From the NCBI GenBank assembly GCA_029558835.1, contig JAKQDH010000099.1, positions 1-54,079 of the forward strand: 54,079 nt of DNA, read 5' to 3'. Under the pieces are notes generated by a model. The model was not told where the DNA came from and made no database searches. It saw only the letters and a program-made list of their open reading frames with translations. Both the position numbers and the translations under genes were made by a program. The DNA comes from Planctomycetota bacterium. Lineage in GTDB: Bacteria; Planctomycetota; Phycisphaerae; UBA1845. Below, piece by piece: positions 8,163 through 15,378 of the stretch (the stretch's first letter is position 1; every line of letters starts with the position of its first letter).

Positions 8163-8921
8163 GTGCCTCGACACCACGGGCGACGACCAACCGAGTTGCG
8201 TCCGGTACGAATCACCCGGCGGTTCACGCGGTACGCGCCGGGGTCGGTGCTGGTGCAGGCGGGCGAGACCCGCGTCCTGTGCACGGCCTGCTGGCAGGCA
8301 GGCGTGCCGTCGTGGCGGGCCGGGCAGGGGGTCGGCTGGGTTACGGCGGAGTACGACATGCTGCCGGCGTCCACGCCTCAGCGCCGGCCACGCAGCCGCC
8401 AGCGCCTCGACGGACGCACCCAGGAAATCCAGCGTCTGATCGGGCGGTCGCTGCGCGCGGTCGTGGATCTGCCGACACTCGGGGAGAACTCCATCCTTAT
8501 TGACTGCGACGTGCTGCAAGCCGACGGGGGGACCCGGACGCTCAGCATCACGGGCGCCTACGTGGCCGTGTGCGACGCGGTGCGGGCGGCCCTGCGCGCG
8601 GGCTGGATCGAGCGCGATCCGGTCCGGGAGGCGGTGGCGGCCGTCAGCGTCGGTCGGGTGGGCGGCCGCCTTTTGCTCGATCTTGATGCCGAAGAGGACA
8701 ACGCGGCCGAGGTGGACATGAACGTCGTCATGACCGCCACCGGGTGCCTGGTCGAGGTCCAGGGCACGGGCGAGCAGGGTACCTTTACCCGCGAGGAGCT
8801 GGAGACGTTGCTCACGCTGGCGACCAAGGGGGTCCGTCGCCTGCTGACTGTGCAGCAGGAGGCGTTGGGGGGCGCTCGCCCCGCGTCGCGCCGTCTGCGG
8901 CGGGAGGGAGGCAAGCGATGA
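8163..8921 (+). CDS. rph: Ribonuclease PH
   Basis: Phosphorolytic 3'-to-5' exoribonuclease that trims tRNA 3' ends. The 252-residue length and the pattern fit the family: an N-terminal RPTELRPV, the RPH core [21 protein letters not shown]-rich [22 protein letters not shown], a [20 protein letters not shown] phosphate-binding stretch, and MNVVMT followed by [17 protein letters not shown]. The start is GTG 8163, with AAGGAAG about 7 bases upstream. The stop overlaps the next start as ATGA, so it is translationally coupled to the lipoprotein gene. rph beside rdgB is a common bacterial pairing; here a lipoprotein gene separates them. Confidence 0.93.
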   Translation: MPRHHGRRPTELRPVRITRRFTRYAPGSVLVQAGETRVLCTACWQAGVPSWRAGQGVGWVTAEYDMLPASTPQRRPRSRQRLDGRTQEIQRLIGRSLRAVVDLPTLGENSILIDCDVLQADGGTRTLSITGAYVAVCDAVRAALRAGWIERDPVREAVAAVSVGRVGGRLLLDLDAEEDNAAEVDMNVVMTATGCLVEVQGTGEQGTFTREELETLLTLATKGVRRLLTVQQEALGGARPASRRLRREGGKR

Positions 8922-9898
8922 CCGGGTCGGCCACGCGCCTGGACTCCGGAGTTCGCGGCCGGTCGAAGCCGTGGGCACACGCCCCGGGACGTGTCCCACC
9001 GCTCGCGCGGGGCGGGGGAGCAGGTTTGTGCATTCGAGGGACGTCCTCGGTCCCGCTGGCCTCACCCCTACCCCTCTCTCGGGGGGAGAGGGGTTCTCTG
9101 CGGTGCTTTGGGGCTTCGTTCTGGGCAGCGGTCCTCTGCGGCCTGGTGGCGTTCGTGGGGGGGTGTGCGACCCCGCCGAAGGGGACTCCGTGGACGATCC
9201 TCTGCCTGGAGTTGCAGGGGCGGTATGCGGTCCAGACGGCCGGCGAGATCGGCGAGGCGCTGCGCCGCACGCCGGGCATCCGGGCGAAGGAGGTCTCCGT
9301 CCGCGACGACGATGACGGGTTCAGCCGGGTCTACTACGGCACCTACTACCGCCAGACCGACCCCCAGACCGGGAAGCGTACCACGCCGCCGCAGATGGTG
9401 GCGGACCTGAACCTCATCAAGGGGCTCGGCAACGAGAAGGGGCAGTATTTCTTCCGCCAGGCCATGCTGGTGCGGCAGCCGCAGCCGGACGTCGGCAACC
9501 CGGAGTGGGCGCTGCGGCGCAGCTCGGGCATGTATACCCTGCAAGTGGCCGTTTTCGAGCCGACTGACGACTTTGCGGAGTACAAGCAGGCCGCGGCCGA
9601 CCTCTGCGCGTACCTGCGCCAGCGCGGCTTCGAGGCGTTCTACCACCACGGCAACGCGTGCAGCATGGTGACGGTGGGGGCGTTCGGTCCGGAGGCGATG
9701 GTCCGTCGCGACGGGCAGCCGGCGTACAGCGACGAGGTTCTCGCTTTGCAGCGGCAGCCGGAGCTGCGTTACAACCTGCTGAACGGCGCGCCGTATCGCC
9801 CGCTGGTAGACGGGAAGCGGCTCGACCCGGTACCGTCGCAGCTTGTGCTGGTGCCCGGTCACGAACCGGAGGAGGGCGTATTCCGACCCGGCCCCTGA
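8918..9898 (+). CDS. Predicted lipoprotein with SPOR-like region
   Basis: 326 residues. ATG 8918 overlaps the rph stop and has GGGAGG about 8 bases upstream, so this start is well supported. The first about 65 residues are unusual. They are followed by a hydrophobic stretch ([16 protein letters not shown]) whose lipobox Cys is about residue 83. Residues 48-59 ([11 protein letters not shown]) are encoded by a family D repeat lying inside the gene, so the extension before the signal sequence appears to be repeat-derived. The C-terminal half contains YTLQVAVFE...[20 protein letters not shown]...VTVGAF, resembling a SPOR fold that binds denuded peptidoglycan. The function of the rest is unknown. 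Its place between rph and rdgB gives no functional clue. Confidence 0.75.
   Translation: MTGSATRLDSGVRGRSKPWAHAPGRVPPLARGGGAGLCIRGTSSVPLASPLPLSRGERGSLRCFGASFWAAVLCGLVAFVGGCATPPKGTPWTILCLELQGRYAVQTAGEIGEALRRTPGIRAKEVSVRDDDDGFSRVYYGTYYRQTDPQTGKRTTPPQMVADLNLIKGLGNEKGQYFFRQAMLVRQPQPDVGNPEWALRRSSGMYTLQVAVFEPTDDFAEYKQAAADLCAYLRQRGFEAFYHHGNACSMVTVGAFGPEAMVRRDGQPAYSDEVLALQRQPELRYNLLNGAPYRPLVDGKRLDPVPSQLVLVPGHEPEEGVFRPGP
9061..9096 (+). repeat. Family D repeat within a coding sequence
   Basis: CTCACCCCTACCCCTCTCTC followed by GGGGGGAGAGGGG. This is the same hairpin repeat found six times around 53.1-53.9 kb and near 13.15 kb. It is in frame and lengthens the N-terminus of the lipoprotein. Confidence 0.8.
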
Positions 9899-10497
9899 CC
9901 ATCGTGCTGGCGACCACGAACCCCGGCAAGGCGCGGGAGGTGCGCACGGCCCTGGCGGGGCTGGCCATCGACCTGCGCACGTTGGCTGACTATCCCGGAT
10001 TGCCGCCCGCAGTGGAGGACGGCGACACGTTCGAGGCCAACGCCCGCCTCAAGGCCCTTCATTACGCCCGCCTGATCGGCGAATGGACGCTCGCCGACGA
10101 CTCCGGGTTGGAGGTGGATGCTCTCGGCGGAGCGCCGGGCGTCCATTCCGCGCGCTACGCCGGCCCGGAGCACGATGACCGTGCCAACAATGCTCGCCTA
10201 GTGGCCGCCTTGGCCGGGGTCCCTGCGGAGCGGCGGACAGGCCGCTTCCGCTGTGTGTTGGCCCTCGCCCAGCAGGAGCGGGTGTGCCTGACGGTGACAG
10301 GGGCCGTGGAGGGACGCATCGTGGACGACCCGGCCGGTGCCAACGGCTTCGGCTACGACCCCCACTTTTTCCTGCCGGCGCTGGGCGTGACGATGGCCCA
10401 GCTTTCGCCGGAGAGGAAGAACGCCCTCAGCCACCGGGGCCAGGCCCTGCACGCCCTGCGCCCGGCCCTGCTGGAGTTGCTGGAGGGCGAGCGCTGA
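9895..10497 (+). CDS. rdgB: XTP/dITP diphosphatase (non-canonical purine NTP pyrophosphatase)
   Basis: It removes ITP, dITP and XTP from the nucleotide pool. About 200 residues of the Ham1/RdgB family: [16 protein letters not shown] at the N-terminus (substrate-binding TxNxxK), FEANARLKALHYA, ADDSGLEVDALGGAPGVHSARYAG with the catalytic Asp, GANGFGYDPHFFLP and MAQLSPERKNALSHRGQAL. There is no ATG, GTG or TTG at the homologous position. The best fit is CTG 9895, which overlaps the preceding TGA as CTGA and gives the usual two residues before IVLAT. ATT 9880 next to GGAGGAGG and GTG 9904 are alternatives. It is translationally coupled to the lipoprotein gene. Confidence 0.92.
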   Translation: MTIVLATTNPGKAREVRTALAGLAIDLRTLADYPGLPPAVEDGDTFEANARLKALHYARLIGEWTLADDSGLEVDALGGAPGVHSARYAGPEHDDRANNARLVAALAGVPAERRTGRFRCVLALAQQERVCLTVTGAVEGRIVDDPAGANGFGYDPHFFLPALGVTMAQLSPERKNALSHRGQALHALRPALLELLEGER

Positions 10498-10585
10498 GGA
10501 AAAAGGTTGCTCACGCGCCGGGCGCGGCTATAATGCCCTGCTTTGCGTGGAGAGACCGTTTCCCCTTTGTTGGCGGAGCGCGGCA

Positions 10586-11140
10586 TTGACAGAACCACTT
10601 GTTCCGAAGGCGTTGTTTTTCACCAAAGGCGCCGGGAAGCACCGGAATTACCTGCAGTCGTTCGAGGAGGCGTTGCGCGTCGCGGGGATCGCCAGCTACA
10701 ACCTGGTGCGCGTCAGCAGCATCTACCCGCCGTACTGCAAGATCCTCACGCGTCAGAAGGGGCTGGAACTGCTGACCTCCGGTCAGATTGTGTTCTGCAT
10801 CATGGCCGAGTGCCGGACCAACGAGCCGAACCGCCTGGCCGGCGCGGGCATCGGGCTCGCCCTGCCCGCCGATCACGGCAAGCACGGCTACGTCGCCGAA
10901 CACCACGGCTTCGGCATGACCCAGAAGGCGTGCAGCGACTACGTGGAAGACATGGCCGCCACCATGCTCGCCACCACCCAGGGCATCGACCTGGACCCCA
11001 ACACCGCCTACAACCAACGCAAGGACATCTACCGGGCGCAGGGGCTGGTGGTGAGGACGCGAGCCGTCGTGCAGACGGTGGAGGGTGACAAGAACGGGCT
11101 GTGGACCTGCGCGGTCGCGGCGGCCGTGTTCATCATGTAG
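10586..11140 (+). CDS. pdaD: Pyruvoyl-dependent arginine decarboxylase
   Basis: It converts arginine to agmatine, using a pyruvoyl group made by self-cleavage rather than PLP. The protein has 184 residues from TTG 10586. The family signature NLVRVSSIYPP holds the expected cleavage between Ser44 and Ser45, giving beta and alpha chains. Other conserved parts are KALFFTKGAGKHR, CRTNEPNRLAGAGIGLA, EHHGFG and WTCAVAAAVF. I chose TTG with GGAG 8 bases upstream; an in-frame GTG at 10547 would add 13 residues not typical of the family. The next gene encodes agmatinase, so the two make putrescine from arginine. A chlamydial-type acid-resistance role is possible but less likely given this context. Confidence 0.9.
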   Translation: MTEPLVPKALFFTKGAGKHRNYLQSFEEALRVAGIASYNLVRVSSIYPPYCKILTRQKGLELLTSGQIVFCIMAECRTNEPNRLAGAGIGLALPADHGKHGYVAEHHGFGMTQKACSDYVEDMAATMLATTQGIDLDPNTAYNQRKDIYRAQGLVVRTRAVVQTVEGDKNGLWTCAVAAAVFIM

Positions 11141-11157
11141 CTGCCCCGGCGTTGCCC

Positions 11158-12030
11158 ATGCACACCGTCCCCCAGAACTTCCTGCGCATCGAACCGCGGT
11201 ACAGCGGCTACGCGCGGGCGCGGTTCGCCGTGCTGCCGGTGCCGTACGACGCGACCACGACGTTCCAGGGCGGGACGCGGAATGCCCCGGCGGCCATCCT
11301 CACAGCGTCCGAGCATTTCGAGCTCTTCGACGAGGAAACGCAGACCGAGGCGTTTCGCGCCGGCGTCGCCACGCTGGAACCCGTGGAGCCGCACCAGGGG
11401 GGTCCGGGCGCCATGCACGAGGCCCTCTTCCGCCACACCCGCCGTATCATCCGCGACGGCAAGTTCCTCCTTGCCCTCGGCGGCGAGCACAGCATCTCGT
11501 CCGCGCTGGTCCGCGCGGTGATGACGCGGCAGCGGAAGCTCTCCGTGCTCCAGATCGACGCCCACGGCGACCTGCGTGACACCTGGCAGGGCTCACCGTA
11601 CTCGCATGCCTGCGTGATGCGGCGTATCCTCGACCTGGGCGCAGCGATCGTCCCAGTGGGCATCCGCAGCCTGTCGCTCGAGGAACATCGGTTCGTGCGC
11701 CGACAGCGGATTCCAGTCGTCACCGCCCGTGACTGCCACACCGATGACACCTGGATCGACCGTGTGCTGAATGCCCTGGGCGAAACAGTCTACGTCACCA
11801 TCGACATCGACGGCTTCGACCCCTCCTGTGCTCCGGGCACCGGCACGCCGGAACCGGGTGGGCTGGACTGGTACCAGGTGATCGGCCTGCTGCGTCTGGT
11901 GGCGGCCGAGAAACGCCTCGTCGGCGCCGACATTGTGGAAGTCATGCCCATCCCCGGCTCGGCCGTCACCGAGTTGCTGGCCGCTCGGCTGGCGTATAAG
12001 CTGATCACCTACGTCAGCGCGGGAGAGTAG
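11158..12030 (+). CDS. speB: Agmatinase (ureohydrolase family)
   Basis: It hydrolyses agmatine to putrescine and urea. 290 residues carry all metal-ligand motifs of the arginase/agmatinase fold: GGEHSIS, DAHGDLRD and DIDGFDPS, with PEPGGLDWYQ near the C-terminus as in agmatinases. ATG 11158 begins MHTVPQNFLRI, 17 bases after the decarboxylase stop; an upstream in-frame ATG would overlap that gene. It lies directly downstream of pyruvoyl arginine decarboxylase, which supports agmatine as substrate over arginine, guanidinobutyrate or formiminoglutamate. A deoxyhypusine-synthase-like gene converges with it, suggesting use of putrescine for a longer polyamine. Confidence 0.9.
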   Translation: MHTVPQNFLRIEPRYSGYARARFAVLPVPYDATTTFQGGTRNAPAAILTASEHFELFDEETQTEAFRAGVATLEPVEPHQGGPGAMHEALFRHTRRIIRDGKFLLALGGEHSISSALVRAVMTRQRKLSVLQIDAHGDLRDTWQGSPYSHACVMRRILDLGAAIVPVGIRSLSLEEHRFVRRQRIPVVTARDCHTDDTWIDRVLNALGETVYVTIDIDGFDPSCAPGTGTPEPGGLDWYQVIGLLRLVAAEKRLVGADIVEVMPIPGSAVTELLAARLAYKLITYVSAGE

Positions 12031-12051
12031 GTTCGTCTCCCTCCTGCGTGG

Positions 12052-13020
12052 CTACCACCCCAGCAGATACGCAAAGATCAGCGGCGCGACGATCGCCGCG
12101 TCGGACTCGATGATGAAGCGCGGCGTGTCGATGCTCAGCTTGCTCCAGGTGATCTTCTCGTTGGGCACCGCGCCGCTGTAGGAGCCGTAGCTGGTCGTGC
12201 TGTCGCTGATCTGGCAGAAGTAGCCCCAGAACGGCACGTCCTTCTCCAGGTCGATCCGCAGCAGCGGCACCACGCAGATCGGAAAATCCCCCGCGATGCC
12301 CCCGCCGATCTGGAAGAAACCCAGCGAGCTGCGCGCCGAAGTCTCTTCGTACCATCGCACCAGCTCGACCATGTAGTCGATGCCGGACTTCATGCACTGC
12401 CCGTGGGGCAGCGTCCCGTCCGTGAGGTACGCGGCAAAACCGTTGCCCAGCGTGGAATCTTCCCAACCCGGCACGAACAACGGCAGGTCCCGTTCGGCGG
12501 CGGCCAGCATCCAACTGTCCCTGGGGTCGATCTGATAATGCGGTTTCAACTCGCCGGCGCGAAGGGCGGCGTACATGTACTCGTGGGGGAAGAACCGCTG
12601 CTTGTCTGCGCAGGCCGCCTGCCAGCGCTTCAGCAGGACCGCCTTCAGCGGCAGCATCGCCTGGTCCTCGGGGATGCAGGTATCCGTCACGCGGGCCAGG
12701 CCCCGCTCGTGCAGGTCCAGCTCGTCCCGCGGGCTGAGTTGCCGGTAGTGTGGCACCCGCACGTAGTGATCGTGGGCAATCAGGTTGTAGAGGTCTTCCT
12801 CGAGGTTCGCCCCGGTGCAGCAGATGGCGTGCACCTTCTTCTGCCGGATCATCTCGGCCAGGGAAAGCCCCAGTTCCGCGGTGCTCATCGCCCCCGCGAG
12901 GGTCAGGAACATCTGCCCGCCCTGGCTCAAGTGCTTCTCATACGCCTCGGCCGCGTCCTTCAGGGCGGCCGCGTTGAAGTGCCGGAAATGGTGCTCGATA
13001 AAACCGCGAACCGTCATCAT
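12052..13020 (-). CDS. Deoxyhypusine synthase-like protein (probable homospermidine/spermidine-forming enzyme)
   Basis: 322 residues of the deoxyhypusine synthase family, which moves an aminobutyl group from a polyamine through an enzyme-lysine imine using NAD. GANLEEDLYNLIAHDHY, FVPGWEDSTLGNGF, GFFQIGGGIAGDFPIC and SDSTTSYGSYSGA match the family. The Lys in TWSKLS (about 294) aligns with the catalytic Lys of the human enzyme in its SWGKIR segment. Bacteria lack eIF5A, so the likely acceptor is a small amine such as putrescine; bacterial members have been linked to homospermidine formation. Start ATG 13020 has GGGAG 9 bases upstream. It converges with the arginine decarboxylase-agmatinase pair. 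Confidence 0.85.
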   Translation of the reverse strand: MMTVRGFIEHHFRHFNAAALKDAAEAYEKHLSQGGQMFLTLAGAMSTAELGLSLAEMIRQKKVHAICCTGANLEEDLYNLIAHDHYVRVPHYRQLSPRDELDLHERGLARVTDTCIPEDQAMLPLKAVLLKRWQAACADKQRFFPHEYMYAALRAGELKPHYQIDPRDSWMLAAAERDLPLFVPGWEDSTLGNGFAAYLTDGTLPHGQCMKSGIDYMVELVRWYEETSARSSLGFFQIGGGIAGDFPICVVPLLRIDLEKDVPFWGYFCQISDSTTSYGSYSGAVPNEKITWSKLSIDTPRFIIESDAAIVAPLIFAYLLGW

Positions 13021-13133
13021 CGTTCTCCCGACCAACGGGGGCGTGCTTTCCCGCGATCGCGTACCTGTACCGTAGGTCACGCGTCGCGGGGAGGTACCCC
13101 GATACACCAGGGGGGCGTGATCCCCACCGCCGC

Positions 13134-13172
13134 GCTCACCCCTGCGCCTCTCCCAGGGGGAGAGGGGTTCAG
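13134..13172 (+). repeat. Family D repeat
   Basis: GCTCACCCCTGCGCCTCTCC followed by CAGGGGGAGAGGGGTTCAG. It is a hairpin repeat of the same family as 9061-9096 and the cluster at 53.1-53.9 kb, lying between the DHS-like and cheB genes. Confidence 0.8.
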
Positions 13173-13208
13173 ACGCCGCACGCCGACCTCCGCACGCCCC
13201 GCATCATC

Positions 13209-13241
13209 AGTCCCCCAGGTCCGCAGGACCTGGGCCACCCG
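13209..13241. repeat. Family C palindromic repeat, inverted copy
   Basis: AGTCCCCCAGGTCCGCAGGA followed by CCTGGGCCACC. This is the reverse orientation of the units at 5575-5626, with the same CCAGGTCC/GGACCTGG stem. The 320-base gap 13021-13340 holds only this, a family D copy and a short GC-rich tract. Confidence 0.7.
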
Positions 13242-13340
13242 GCGGCCGGTGAGGGCATGGCGTCCGATACCCGCGCCTAGCGTGACCGCGGCATCGTGCC
13301 GGAGGGGTTCCAGCATGTCAACTGGGAAATCAGGGACGCA

Positions 13341-14423
13341 TCAGAGGGCCGAGCCTACTGCGGTGGGTGTCTTGCGGAGGCCCCGCTCCATCAAGCGGAC
13401 AATGGCGAAGGGGATGCGGTCGAGGCGGACGGAGTGATCAACGCAGCCGGTGGCGACGGCCGCCTTGGGCATGCCGTAGACCAGCGAGGTCGCCTCGTCC
13501 TGGGCGATCGTCCAGGCGCCGGCGTTGTGCAGGTCGGTGATGCCCCGCGCGCCGTCACTGCCCATGCCGGTCATGATGACGCCGATGGCCCGCGACCCGC
13601 ACGTCTGCGCGGCACTGGCGAACATCACGTCCACCGAGGGACGGTGGCGGGAGACCTCCGGGCCGTCGTCCAGTTCCACGCCGACGTCGACGCCATGCCG
13701 CACGAGCTTCAGGTGATAGCCGCCCGGCGCCACCAGGACCTTCCCCGGAGCGATCTTGTCACCCTCTTCCGCCTCCTTCACTTCCATCGCGCAGAGGTTG
13801 TTGAGCCGGGCGGCGAACGGCTTGGTAAAAGGCGCCGGCATGTGCTGTGTCACCACGATGGGCGGGAACTCGCTGGGAAAGGCCGGCAGCATTTCCATCA
13901 GGGTCTGCGGTCCGCCGCAACTGATGCCGATCGCCACCAGCCAGCCGCGGCTGTGGTTGGGCGGCAGCTTCGGGGCGGCGCTCACCGCGCCGGGCGCCAC
14001 CCGCCGGGTGCGTCCCTTGGCCCGCGCGGCCGCCAGCACCTTCTGGACGAGCTGGTCCTGGAACCCCTCCAGTCGGGTGATCTCGTTGCCTTTCGGCTTG
14101 GCGATGTAGTCGAAGGCCCCCTTCTGCAGCGCCTCCATGGTGACCTGCCCGCCCGCCTGGGTCAGCGTCGAGCACATCACGAAGGAGACCGGCGCCTTGC
14201 CCACCACCCGTTCCAGCACGCCGATGCCGTTGAGCCGGGGCATCTCCACGTCGAGGGTCACTACGTCGGGCTTCAGCGCCTTGATTTGACGCAGGGTCTC
14301 GAGCCCGTCGGTGGCCAGACCGACGACCTCGATCTGCGGATGCTGCGCCAGGGCGCGCCGGATAATGGCGCGGACCAGCGCGCTGTCATCCACGATGAGG
14401 ACTTTGACCTTCGACGCTGCCAT
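13341..14423 (-). CDS. cheB: Chemotaxis response regulator protein-glutamate methylesterase
   Basis: 360 residues. The N-terminal receiver domain (VLIVDDSALVRAII) has phospho-acceptor Asp58 in TLDVEMP. A linker precedes the CheB methylesterase domain with catalytic Ser168 (IGISCGGPQTL), His194 (VTQHMPAPFT) and Asp290 (TGMGSDGARG). It demethylates, and may deamidate, chemoreceptor glutamates when phosphorylated. The start is ATG 14423. No cheA, cheR, cheW or receptor gene is in the window, so it is an orphan copy here. The upstream gene on the same strand encodes a PilZ-like protein, so this regulator may act on surface motility or biofilm signalling rather than flagellar chemotaxis; that is inference. 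Confidence 0.93.
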   Translation of the reverse strand: MAASKVKVLIVDDSALVRAIIRRALAQHPQIEVVGLATDGLETLRQIKALKPDVVTLDVEMPRLNGIGVLERVVGKAPVSFVMCSTLTQAGGQVTMEALQKGAFDYIAKPKGNEITRLEGFQDQLVQKVLAAARAKGRTRRVAPGAVSAAPKLPPNHSRGWLVAIGISCGGPQTLMEMLPAFPSEFPPIVVTQHMPAPFTKPFAARLNNLCAMEVKEAEEGDKIAPGKVLVAPGGYHLKLVRHGVDVGVELDDGPEVSRHRPSVDVMFASAAQTCGSRAIGVIMTGMGSDGARGITDLHNAGAWTIAQDEATSLVYGMPKAAVATGCVDHSVRLDRIPFAIVRLMERGLRKTPTAVGSAL

Positions 14424-14479
14424 GCTCAGTCACTCGCGCAGACCCGACCGAGGAGGTGACTCCTGTTCCCCGCTCAACG

Positions 14480-14572
14480 CATGTCCACCCCCACCTGCGG
14501 CTGGGTGGTCGCGTCGCTCCCTCACGGGATCATCGGACACAATCCAGGAACGCCTTTGAGCCGCGGGCTTGC
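14480..14572. repeat. Decayed repeat remnants
   Basis: CATGTCCACCCCCACCTGCG resembles the main stem of family B. GAGCCGCGGGCTTGC at 14558-14572 recurs as GGAGCCGCGGGCTTGC near 17998, after the MBOAT gene. Both copies are in non-coding DNA. Confidence 0.4.
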
Positions 14573-14594
14573 GCCCGGGCGGCGTCGCGCCCCA

Positions 14595-14978
14595 TTACCG
14601 CAGCGACTCCGACCGCGGCGGCATCTCGAACAGCACGCCGAAACAGTTCGGCAAGTCCCCTCTGCCTTCGTGGCAGACCGTTCCCGACACCGTGAAACGC
14701 TCGTCCCCGACGACCATGTCCAGAGTGACCGGCTCGCCGTGCTTCGGCATTTCATTGGCCATCACGCGCGCCCCCTGCTCCGAGACTTCGGTGAGCACAC
14801 CGGACAAGCAGGCGTTTGCCACCGTGTGCACCGCAAGCCCGAGAATCTCCTGGATGCGCTCGGAGCGCGGGGCGGGTTCCTCCAGCGTACACCGCCAGCG
14901 GCCCGGTCGGGACTCAACCATCGGGATACTTCGTGTCAGAGCTTCAAGCCACCGTTTCGGAGCCACCACCGCCGACAT
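14595..14978 (-). CDS. PilZ-like domain protein
   Basis: 127 residues from ATG 14978; ATG 14921 is an alternative start that would leave 108. The C-terminal half, GVLTEVSEQGARVMANEMPKH followed by a run of beta-strand-like segments (VTLDMVVGDERFTVSGTVCH) and CFGVLFE, fits a PilZ beta-barrel. The usual (D/N)xSxxG motif reads EVSEQG and the RxxxR arm is not clean, so c-di-GMP binding is uncertain. It lies about 170 bases upstream of cheB on the same strand and may be co-transcribed with it. PilZ proteins often control motility or polysaccharide output. The family call rests on the strand pattern rather than on strong motifs. Confidence 0.6.
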   Translation of the reverse strand: MSAVVAPKRWLEALTRSIPMVESRPGRWRCTLEEPAPRSERIQEILGLAVHTVANACLSGVLTEVSEQGARVMANEMPKHGEPVTLDMVVGDERFTVSGTVCHEGRGDLPNCFGVLFEMPPRSESLR

Positions 14979-15262
14979 GAGACCGTTCCAATCCTGGCAT
15001 GGGGCGAGACCCGGACCACCGCATCTGCCGGCGCGGCGCGCAACCGCTGCGCCTCCACGCGAGAGCGCGGGGAGAGCACCCGTTCCGCCCGCGACCGCTC
15101 TCCATCCTGCGATATCGACTCCTGGACGGGGCGACTTCCGGTTGCCGACCACCGGAGGGCGCGATTGCTCCGGATCGCCCCCGCTGTGCGCGAACGCCAC
15201 TCCCGCGTCGGACGGGCCAAGTCATCCGGCCCCGCGCAGGTGCCGATAACTCACCCAGCCCG

Positions 15263-15352
15263 CAGGCGGGTAGAACGCGCCCTACCGACAGCGGCGGGTG
15301 GAACCCGCCCTGCCGAGTTGTCCGCGCCCGCAGGGCGGGCTCTGCCCGCCGG
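15263..15352. repeat. GC-rich palindromic repeats before the SGNH gene
   Basis: Two tandem units of the form GGCGGGTRGAACSCGCCCTRCC (15263-15288 and 15292-15317) are followed by the hairpin GCCCGCAGGGCGGGC with a further CTGCCCGCC. The rest of the 400-base gap 14979-15378 shows no gene. Confidence 0.6.
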
Positions 15353-15378
15353 GGGCTGGTGCGGGAGGCGGCTTTTGT

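Noticed and set aside
12052..13020. Loss of the catalytic lysine in the DHS-like protein
   Set aside because: On aligning the C-terminus with the human enzyme from memory, the Lys in TWSKLS matches the catalytic Lys in SWGKIR, so the residue is present.
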